Source: Fulvivirga sediminis
GTDB taxonomy: Bacteria > Bacteroidota > Bacteroidia > Cytophagales > Cyclobacteriaceae
DNA length: 64,000 nt
Assembly (NCBI RefSeq): GCF_016757215.1
Contig: NZ_JAESIY010000001.1
Span: forward strand, 310,001-374,000
Reading direction: 5' to 3'
The notes under the pieces are model-generated. The model made no database searches. It was not told the DNA's origin and saw only the letters and a list, made by a program, of their open reading frames with translations. This document shows positions 57,978 to 64,000 of the stretch, piece by piece. The number at the start of each line of letters is the position of its first letter. Position 1 is the first letter of the stretch. Made by a program: the position numbers and the translations under genes.

Positions 57978-58808
57978 ATGGCATCGATTTTAAATAAGTA
58001 TAGTAATTTTACTCAAAGAGTGATCGCTGGAATGGGCGGCGCTTTAGTGATTATCAGTGGAATCTGCTTCAGTCAGTGGAGCTACTTTATAATCTTTTTC
58101 TCAATAACTATAGTTACTCAGCTGGAATTTTATAAGCTGGTGGGGCTTGATGGTATGTTGCCACTTAAGACCTTCGGCACTATCTGTGGCGGCTGTCTCT
58201 ACTTGTTATCGTTTTTCATTGAAAGTGGCCAAATTGATAGCAAGTACTATTTTGTGCTATTCCCTATTATGGCTTGCGTTTATTTAATTTATCTATACAG
58301 AAGTAAGGAGGTGAAACCTTTTAGAGGTATAGCCTTTACTTTTTTAGGCATACTGTATGTCGCCATTCCGTTTTCATTACTGAATGTAATTGCTTTTACA
58401 CCAGGAAAATATACTTTTCAACTTATACTTGGTTCATTATTGATATTGTGGTCTAATGACACAGGGGCTTACTTTACAGGGGTGAGATATGGGCGAAGAA
58501 AATTATTTGAGCGAGTATCACCAAAAAAATCTTGGGAAGGCAGTGTGGGAGGTTTGCTACTGGCTATGACTATGGCTTATGCATTATATTACACTACAGG
58601 TATTATGGATTTATGGAGGTGGATGGGAATAGGCCTTATCATTGTTATAGGAGGGACTTATGGCGATCTTGTAGAATCACTTTTTAAAAGAAGTATAGAA
58701 ATTAAGGATTCTGGTAGGTTAATTCCCGGACATGGCGGATTTTTGGATCGTTTTGATGGACTTTTATTATCAGCTCCATTTATAACGGCATTTTTAAAAA
58801 TTTTTTAA
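57978..58808 (+). CDS. cdsA: phosphatidate cytidylyltransferase
   Basis: 276 residues with eight or so membrane segments. The C-terminal signature is clear: KRSIEIKDSGRLIPGHGGFLDRFDGLLLSAP, with the Asp residues that bind metal and CTP. An earlier SPKKSWEGSVGG loop is also typical. CdsA makes CDP-diacylglycerol for all phospholipids, so it acts upstream of Psd (60194). Confidence 0.95.
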   Translation: MASILNKYSNFTQRVIAGMGGALVIISGICFSQWSYFIIFFSITIVTQLEFYKLVGLDGMLPLKTFGTICGGCLYLLSFFIESGQIDSKYYFVLFPIMACVYLIYLYRSKEVKPFRGIAFTFLGILYVAIPFSLLNVIAFTPGKYTFQLILGSLLILWSNDTGAYFTGVRYGRRKLFERVSPKKSWEGSVGGLLLAMTMAYALYYTTGIMDLWRWMGIGLIIVIGGTYGDLVESLFKRSIEIKDSGRLIPGHGGFLDRFDGLLLSAPFITAFLKIF

Positions 58809-58836
58809 TTGTAATATAGGAAATTGTGAATTTAAC

Positions 58837-58844
58837 TAAATTTG
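58837..58844 (+). promoter_or_regulatory. -7 promoter element for the glutamate dehydrogenase gene
   Basis: TAAATTTG fits TAnnTTTG exactly, 31 bases before the start at 58876. Confidence 0.55.
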
Positions 58845-58875
58845 CAATCGATTTAGTAATTTAAAAACCACTGAT

Positions 58876-60150
58876 ATGGGTTATATTGAACCAGCTCCAA
58901 TAAAGGACGAGAAAAATCCTTTTGAGGCGATGATGTCTAGATTTCATATTGCCTCTCAAATTCTAGGATTAGATGATGAGGTATATAACGTGCTGAAGTC
59001 TCCGGCTAAGCAGGTTATAGTTTCATTACCTATTACTATGGATGATGGGTCTATAAGAGTTTTTGAAGGTTTCAGAGTAATACACTCTAATATCTTAGGG
59101 CCTTCAAAAGGTGGGATCCGTTTTGATCCCGGAGTGAATATTGATGAAGTAAAGGCCCTCGCAGCCTGGATGACCTGGAAATGCGCCGTGGTGGATATTC
59201 CTTACGGTGGAGCAAAGGGAGGTGTAAAGTGTAATCCTAGAGAAATGTCTTCTGGAGAGATAGAAAGGCTCATGAGAGCATATACACTTTCTATGACAGA
59301 AATATTTGGACCAGACAGAGATATTCCCGCCCCTGATATGGGTACCGGACCAAGAGAAATGGCTTGGTTGATGGATGAGTATTCTCGTACGCAAGGTATG
59401 ACAGTAAACTCTGTTGTAACTGGAAAGCCGCTTGTACTGGGAGGTTCTTTAGGAAGAACTGAAGCTACCGGACGAGGTGTAATGGTTTCTGCCCTTGCTG
59501 CAATGGAGAAGTTAAAAATTAATCCTTATAAAGCGACTTGTGCTGTTCAAGGTTTTGGAAATGTAGGATCTCATGCCGCTTTATTGCTAGAAGAAAGAGG
59601 AGTGAAAGTGGTGGCTATTAGTGATCTTTCTGGTGCTTACTATAATGGTAATGGTATCAATATTAAAGAAGCCATTGATTATAGAAATGATAACAGAGGG
59701 TCTTTAGAAGGCTATTTGGGAGCAGAGAAGATTGATGGTGATGAAATACTAGGCCTTGAGGTAGATGTGCTGGTGCCAGCTGCTACTGAAGACGTTATAA
59801 CTTCTCAAAATGTTGAGAGCATAAAGGCTAAATTAATTGTAGAAGGAGCCAATGGCCCCACTTCGGCTAAAGCTGATACCGTAATTAATGATAAAGGAAT
59901 TATGGTTGCTCCTGATATTTTGGCTAACGCAGGTGGAGTAACGGTATCATATTTTGAATGGGTACAAAACCGATTAGGTTATAAATGGACTGGAGAAAGG
60001 GTAAATAGACGATCTGACAGGATTATGAAAGATGCCTTTGACAATGTTTACAAAACGGCGAAAGAACATAATGTTTCTATGAGAATAGCAGCATATGTTG
60101 TAGCTATAGATAAAGTAGCTAAAACATATAAATATCGTGGTGGTTATTAA
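58876..60150 (+). CDS. gdhA: Glu/Leu/Phe/Val family dehydrogenase (glutamate dehydrogenase)
   Basis: 424 residues. The N-terminal domain includes the substrate region GGIRFDPGVNIDEVKALAAWM and the catalytic lysine loop PYGGAKGGVKCNP. The dinucleotide domain has AVQGFGNVGSHAALLLEERG. This is the shorter (hexameric, NAD or NADP) class rather than the long 115-kDa form. It interconverts glutamate and 2-oxoglutarate, linking to the sucAB operon. It has its own promoter. Confidence 0.93.
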   Translation: MGYIEPAPIKDEKNPFEAMMSRFHIASQILGLDDEVYNVLKSPAKQVIVSLPITMDDGSIRVFEGFRVIHSNILGPSKGGIRFDPGVNIDEVKALAAWMTWKCAVVDIPYGGAKGGVKCNPREMSSGEIERLMRAYTLSMTEIFGPDRDIPAPDMGTGPREMAWLMDEYSRTQGMTVNSVVTGKPLVLGGSLGRTEATGRGVMVSALAAMEKLKINPYKATCAVQGFGNVGSHAALLLEERGVKVVAISDLSGAYYNGNGINIKEAIDYRNDNRGSLEGYLGAEKIDGDEILGLEVDVLVPAATEDVITSQNVESIKAKLIVEGANGPTSAKADTVINDKGIMVAPDILANAGGVTVSYFEWVQNRLGYKWTGERVNRRSDRIMKDAFDNVYKTAKEHNVSMRIAAYVVAIDKVAKTYKYRGGY

Positions 60151-60193
60151 TAAGAATCACGATATTTACATCTTTTATTAAACATTATATAAA

Positions 60194-60850
60194 GTGACGA
60201 TACATAAAGAAGGAAGAGTACTACTGGCTGTGATGTTAATAGTTTTAGTGATTATTAACGTTGTGGTACTTTATGCCTTTCCGGCAAGGCCGATTATATT
60301 CAATATAAGTTTGGCCGCTAGTATAGTACTCTTCTTACTGATTCTTCAGTTTTTTAGAAATCCAAAAATTGTGTCTCCACTAGATGAGAAGCATGTTTTG
60401 GCCCCTGCAGATGGTAAAGTGGTTGTAATTGAAGAAACCACTGAAACCGAGTATTTAAAAGATAGGAGACTACAGATTTCAATATTTATGTCTCCGGTTA
60501 ATGTTCACGTTAATCGTATGCCTGTAAAAGGTGTGGTGGAATTTTTTAAGTATCATGCAGGTAAATATCTGGTAGCCTGGCATCCTAAGTCAAGTACTGA
60601 AAATGAACGCACTACCTTGGTGGTGAAAACAGGGCAGGGTGTTCCGGTATTGGTAAGGCAAATAGCAGGAGCTCTGGCCAGAAGGATAAAGTGGTATGTA
60701 AAGGAAGGTCAGCAGTTTGAACAGGCAGAAGAATTTGGATTTATTAAATTTGGTTCTAGAGTAGATGTATTTTTACCGCTAGATGCTAAGGTAAAAGTAA
60801 ACATAGGAGAAAAGACTAAAGGAGGACGTACCGTGCTTGCTGAAATTTAA
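60194..60850 (+). CDS. psd: phosphatidylserine decarboxylase (short, archaetidylserine type)
   Basis: 218 residues with a GTG start at 60194 (MTIHKEGRVLL). Two membrane helices at the start, then IFMSPVNVHVNRMPVKG and the self-cleavage site GS in FGSRVDVFLP, where the serine becomes the pyruvoyl group. The short form is typical of Bacteroidota. It converts phosphatidylserine to phosphatidylethanolamine. Confidence 0.94.
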   Translation: MTIHKEGRVLLAVMLIVLVIINVVVLYAFPARPIIFNISLAASIVLFLLILQFFRNPKIVSPLDEKHVLAPADGKVVVIEETTETEYLKDRRLQISIFMSPVNVHVNRMPVKGVVEFFKYHAGKYLVAWHPKSSTENERTTLVVKTGQGVPVLVRQIAGALARRIKWYVKEGQQFEQAEEFGFIKFGSRVDVFLPLDAKVKVNIGEKTKGGRTVLAEI

Positions 60851-60872
60851 TAGAAGTCAATTATAAAATAGA

Positions 60873-60905
60873 AAAGGGCTGTCATTTTATATGACAGCCC
60901 TTTTT
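60873..60905. terminator. bidirectional terminator between psd and the fRMsr gene
   Basis: AAAGGGCTGTCAT pairs perfectly with ATGACAGCCCTTT around a TTTAT loop, with flanking A and T runs. Confidence 0.9.
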
Positions 60906-60910
60906 GTATT

Positions 60911-61393
60911 TTAGAGCATTGACTCAATAATACTCATGAGTTGGGTCAGGTATTGCTGGTCTGTGCTGTCAAAATCATTTAACTTGTCGCTATCAATATC
61001 TAGTATTAGGAATACTTCATTGTTTCTAAGAGCGGGTAGCACAATTTCTGATTTGGACTCTGAGCTGCAGGCTATATGTCCAGGAAATTCATCTACGTTT
61101 GGCACTAAAATGGTTTCTTTTCTTTCCCAAGTAGAACCGCATACCCCTTTACCCTTTCTAATGCGAGTACAGGCTATTGGTCCTTGAAATGGTCCTAGTA
61201 CCAGCTCGTCCCCTTTTACAAGGTAAAAGCCAACCCAAAAGAAATCCATTCCATATTTCAGTGCAGCGGCTATATTAGCCAGGTTAGCCGTGAGATCATC
61301 TTCTCCCATAACCAATCCTTCTATTTGAGGTAAAAGCTCTTCATACCTCTCTTTTTTACTCGCTGTGGAGTTAATGATCAATTCTTCAGCCAT
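60911..61393 (-). CDS. free methionine-(R)-sulfoxide reductase (GAF-domain)
   Basis: 160 residues, a single GAF domain. The three cysteines C75, C85 and C109 have exactly the spacing (10 and 24) of Cys84, Cys94 and Cys118 in the E. coli enzyme. The GKGVCG and HIAC motifs surround two of them. The enzyme reduces free methionine-R-sulfoxide. Its start overlaps the ribD end by eight bases, so it is cotranscribed with ribD. Confidence 0.92.
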   Translation of the reverse strand: MAEELIINSTASKKERYEELLPQIEGLVMGEDDLTANLANIAAALKYGMDFFWVGFYLVKGDELVLGPFQGPIACTRIRKGKGVCGSTWERKETILVPNVDEFPGHIACSSESKSEIVLPALRNNEVFLILDIDSDKLNDFDSTDQQYLTQLMSIIESML

Positions 61394-62417
61394 TTCTTAA
61401 GTTTTTATAAATTAAAAGTTTGTCACCAGCCACCTCTTTTACCTCTACCAGCCCGTTAATATCAGGAGTTTCAATACCTTCTTCAAATGTTTGTTGAGAG
61501 GAGAAAACAAGAGCTTCATCCCAAAGACCTTTGTCTATGAAGGTGTTGAGTAGCATAGATCCGCCTTCGACTATTACAGAACGTAAATCTCGTTCATATA
61601 AGTTGTGTAATAAAGCCTCTATAAAATTATTTTCTTCTAGCTTCACATATGTTAGCAGCTCCGCTTCTTCATTTTTGATCAGATTATAGCAGAGGGTGTA
61701 TTGATTATGATCAAATAATTTTAGCGTCTCAGGTAAGCGCAGTTGCTTATCAATAACAATGCGAACCGGATTTCTGCCTTCCCATGCGCGGACATTCAGT
61801 TTTGGGTTGTCATACTGAGCCGTATTAGTACCTATCATTATAGCGTCTTCCTCAGATCTCCATTTGTGCACTAACTTTCTGCTGTGCTCATTGCTGATCC
61901 ATTTAGAATCGTAATTTTTTCTAGCCACAAAACCATCTTGCGTTTGTGCCCATTTTAATATAATGTAAGGACGCTTATGCTTGAGGCCTGTGAAAAATCT
62001 TTTGTTTATTTCAAGACCTTTTTCTTCCAGTATTCCAGTTACTACCTCAATACCGGCATTTTCTAGTTTTTCTATTCCTTTACCTCCAACCAGGGGGTTT
62101 GGATCTATATTGGCGATCACTACTTTTTTTACCTTATGTTTTACCAGTAAGTCTGCACAAGGTGGTGTCTTGCCAAAATGAGCACAAGGTTCAAGAGTAA
62201 CATATACTGTAGACTCTGGTAATAGCTGCTTATTCTTCACATTATTAATGGCGTTCACTTCTGCATGTGGCCCACCATAATACTGGTGCCACCCTTCTCC
62301 AATAATAGTGTCGTTATGTTCTATTACACAGCCTACAAGCGGATTAGGGCTTACTTTTCCTATGCCGTTTATAGCCAAATCAAAGGCCCGGGTTATATAT
62401 TGTTCGTCTTTATTCAT
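61386..62417 (-). CDS. ribD: bifunctional riboflavin-specific deaminase/reductase
   Basis: 343 residues from the ATG at 62417 (MNKDEQYITRAFDLA); the open frame extends to 62480 but would overlap the divergent prmC start. The deaminase has zinc ligands H51, C78 and C87 (HAEVNAI, PCAHFGKTPPC) and base E53. The reductase domain runs from about 150 (KRPYIILKWAQTQDGFVA) to the end. RibD catalyses the second and third steps of riboflavin synthesis. Confidence 0.94.
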   Translation of the reverse strand: MNKDEQYITRAFDLAINGIGKVSPNPLVGCVIEHNDTIIGEGWHQYYGGPHAEVNAINNVKNKQLLPESTVYVTLEPCAHFGKTPPCADLLVKHKVKKVVIANIDPNPLVGGKGIEKLENAGIEVVTGILEEKGLEINKRFFTGLKHKRPYIILKWAQTQDGFVARKNYDSKWISNEHSRKLVHKWRSEEDAIMIGTNTAQYDNPKLNVRAWEGRNPVRIVIDKQLRLPETLKLFDHNQYTLCYNLIKNEEAELLTYVKLEENNFIEALLHNLYERDLRSVIVEGGSMLLNTFIDKGLWDEALVFSSQQTFEEGIETPDINGLVEVKEVAGDKLLIYKNLRNG

Positions 62418-62468
62418 TAGTTTTGCTCCGGCTTTACAATGATAACCAAACTCACCCGAATTATAAAG

Positions 62469-63350
62469 ATGCCATCTCACAACCCTGATTCTTTAAAGAA
62501 ACTTTTGAGCTATATCATTAGTGAAGTAAAGCTAGAGGAGCCTGAAGAAGAAATTTCTAGTATAGCTCATATTATTTTAGAGCATGTTTTTGATATAAAT
62601 AGAACCGAAATTATTCTTGATCGTTCTGTTAATTTTTCAAAGACCAAAGAGAAGCAGCTACATCAAATTTTGAAGAGGGTTAATGAAAATGAACCCATTC
62701 AATACATAATCGGAGAAAGCGATTTTTACGGTAGGTCTTATACTGTTGGGCCAGATATCCTTATTCCTCGTTCTGAAACGGAGGAGCTTGTTCAACTAGT
62801 GCTGAATGAAAACAAGGGTAATAAAATACGTTTTTTAGATATAGGAACGGGTAGTGGTTGCATACCTATTACTATAGCTAAAGAACTAAGGGGATCTAGG
62901 GCATATGCAATAGATTTTGATCCTAGAGTGATAAAAGTGGCGAGGAAAAATGCCGAAAAACATGCTGCTTCTGTAGAGTTTTTGCTCATTGATATTCTTA
63001 CTGAGCCTATCCCTGTTACCTGCTTAGATGTTATTATTAGTAATCCTCCTTATGTTCTGGAAAGCGAAAAGGTACAGATGAAGCCTAATGTACTTGATTA
63101 CGAGCCGGAACGTGCGCTTTTTGTAAAGGATGAAGATCCCCTGCTTTTTTATAGACGAATAGCTGAACTTGCTAAAATGGCATTGAAAGAGGGCGGTTTT
63201 CTATACTTTGAAATCAATGAGAAGTACGGCGAAGAGGTTAAGATGCTTTTGGAGGTAATGGAGTACTCTCAAGTGGAAGTAATAAAGGATATTTATGGAA
63301 AGGATAGAATGGTTAGGGCTACCAATAATATAGCTATTACTAGCTTTTAG
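62469..63350 (+). CDS. prmC: peptide chain release factor N5-glutamine methyltransferase
   Basis: 293 residues from the ATG at 62469 (MPSHNPDSLKKLLSY); the ATG at 62439 is in the divergent promoter region. S-adenosylmethionine motif I is FLDIGTGSGCIPI and the active-site motif is ISNPPYVLESE. An N-terminal helical domain (to about 90) binds the release factor. It methylates the GGQ glutamine of RF1/RF2. Its stop overlaps that of the next gene (convergent) by four bases. Confidence 0.94.
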   Translation: MPSHNPDSLKKLLSYIISEVKLEEPEEEISSIAHIILEHVFDINRTEIILDRSVNFSKTKEKQLHQILKRVNENEPIQYIIGESDFYGRSYTVGPDILIPRSETEELVQLVLNENKGNKIRFLDIGTGSGCIPITIAKELRGSRAYAIDFDPRVIKVARKNAEKHAASVEFLLIDILTEPIPVTCLDVIISNPPYVLESEKVQMKPNVLDYEPERALFVKDEDPLLFYRRIAELAKMALKEGGFLYFEINEKYGEEVKMLLEVMEYSQVEVIKDIYGKDRMVRATNNIAITSF

Positions 63351-63946
63351 TCCATGATGGGCTCCCCTACCCAAAAAGGTTTTGAATCACGAATCTCTAT
63401 CATACCTGCCGACTGTGTTTCTATAGAGCACTGCCCTTGATGTATAAATGCATAGCTTCCTGTAATTGAAGAAGGTTGCTCTAAAAGGGTGACTTTTTGA
63501 TTTTGATTATACCACTTTTTGTAAACTCCTTGTTTAACCAATGCCCATTGGAATAGGTTGTCCGACCACTTAATATCTATATTCAAAGGTGTTTTAGCAA
63601 TCAGTTCAGCCTGAAAATTACCAATAATATGAGCTGCTCCATACTTCGCATAAGTCAAAAAGCTAATAGCCTCAGTAATAATACCCTTTTCCAGTGAATG
63701 AAAAGTGAGAAATTTAACGGGTAGCTGATGTTGCAGCTTTGTCATGGCGGCGGTTAAGTCTGTATCATTACAAATTAGTATATCAATATTCACCTGTTCC
63801 GCCAATAGCCACTCTAATGCTTGGAAAGAAGAAATGACGGTAGGACTCCACTCTAACAGTTGCTTCAGATGCTCTAATTTAGAGATCGGGGCATCTATAA
63901 TTAGAGCGGGCTCTTGATCGTCTTTTACGATGTGGTGAGATGACAT
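63347..63946 (-). CDS. thiamine pyrophosphokinase-like family protein
   Basis: 199 residues. The start (MSSHHIVKDDQEPALIIDAP) and the C-terminal segment IEIRDSKPFWVGEP match the general shape of thiamine pyrophosphokinase-like proteins of Cytophagales. However the usual active-site GDFDS motif reads NDTDL here, so catalysis may be lost or the fold may be reused. It is a divergent family member; alternatives cannot be excluded. It ends by sharing four bases with prmC. Confidence 0.5.
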   Translation of the reverse strand: MSSHHIVKDDQEPALIIDAPISKLEHLKQLLEWSPTVISSFQALEWLLAEQVNIDILICNDTDLTAAMTKLQHQLPVKFLTFHSLEKGIITEAISFLTYAKYGAAHIIGNFQAELIAKTPLNIDIKWSDNLFQWALVKQGVYKKWYNQNQKVTLLEQPSSITGSYAFIHQGQCSIETQSAGMIEIRDSKPFWVGEPIMD

Positions 63947-63951
63947 CAGTC

Positions 63952-64000
63952 TTATGGATAGGTGTCAATAATGTGTTGCGAGATGATTCTGTACATTTCA
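63952..64000 (-). CDS. C-terminal fragment of an unknown gene at the right edge
   Basis: An open minus-strand frame from the edge to TAA at 63952, with peptide EMYRIISQHIIDTYP. It starts six bases before the upstream end of the TPK-like gene, suggesting an operon, but is too short to name. Confidence 0.35.
   Translation of the reverse strand, partial: EMYRIISQHIIDTYP

Noticed and set aside
1-64000. Mobile element, CRISPR array, toxin-antitoxin or restriction system
   Set aside because: No transposase, integrase, direct-repeat array, or paired toxin/antitoxin-size genes were found; the region is gene-dense core with no flanking repeats.

Overview
The window is chromosomal DNA from a member of the Bacteroidota, most likely a cytophagalean (Fulvivirga/Marivirga-like) marine or soil bacterium. 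The evidence is a SusC/SusD pair, several TonB-dependent receptors with an N-terminal carboxypeptidase-regulatory domain, a type IX secretion (T9SS) sorting tail, a MurF-Alr fusion, many small Bacteroidota-only DUF families, an A+T-rich composition, and promoters with the phylum-specific -7 element TAnnTTTG (sometimes with -33 TTTG). Genus is inference. No tRNA, rRNA, CRISPR array, insertion sequence, prophage or integrase was seen, so this looks like core chromosome with accessory outer-membrane genes rather than an island.

Layout. 1-3257: end of a sterol-desaturase-like gene, a DUF6134-like protein, and an ECF sigma / membrane anti-sigma-like / DUF4097-like operon. 3326-6897: M20 amidohydrolase and PLP-dependent deaminase, then a T9SS-type secreted protein whose frame is broken at an A8 run. 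6918-13872: UPF0316 protein, RadA, a lipoprotein, MurF-Alr, a CsaA-like tRNA-binding protein, a small secreted protein and a class C acid phosphatase. 13980-17977: a TonB receptor and a lipoprotein that carry the same palindromic operator (probable metal regulon), then a peroxiredoxin. 18054-26966: two tandem M1 metallopeptidases, HupE/UreJ-like and DUF6702 proteins, a 2H phosphoesterase and a DPP-IV peptidase. 27107-32254: NrdBA, an unknown coiled-coil protein, L21 and L27. 32627-42670: SusC, SusD and a lipoprotein, then a second TonB receptor with a DUF4249 lipoprotein. 42682-50159: rhomboid protease and a 2-oxoglutarate dehydrogenase operon (E1-E2-two DUF genes-E3). 50434-55825: rpsP-rimM-trmD, an orphan histidine kinase, rplS and an orphan GAF/PAS sensor. 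55839-64000: DusB, CPBP protease, CdsA, glutamate dehydrogenase, Psd, fRMsr, RibD, PrmC and a thiamine-pyrophosphokinase-like protein.

How they work together. CdsA and Psd serve phospholipid synthesis. SucA/SucB/Lpd form one complex from one operon. S16, RimM, TrmD and L19 serve ribosome biogenesis, and L21 and L27 the large subunit. The outer-membrane genes serve nutrient or metal uptake. The points most worth a second look are the A8 frameshift that separates a secreted protein from its T9SS tail, the duplicated putative Zur/Fur-type operator, the M1-M1-HupE-DUF6702 cluster, two uncharacterised genes inside the 2-oxoglutarate dehydrogenase operon, and a kinase without sensor next to a sensor without kinase around rplS. 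Nothing here is clearly a wholly new system.
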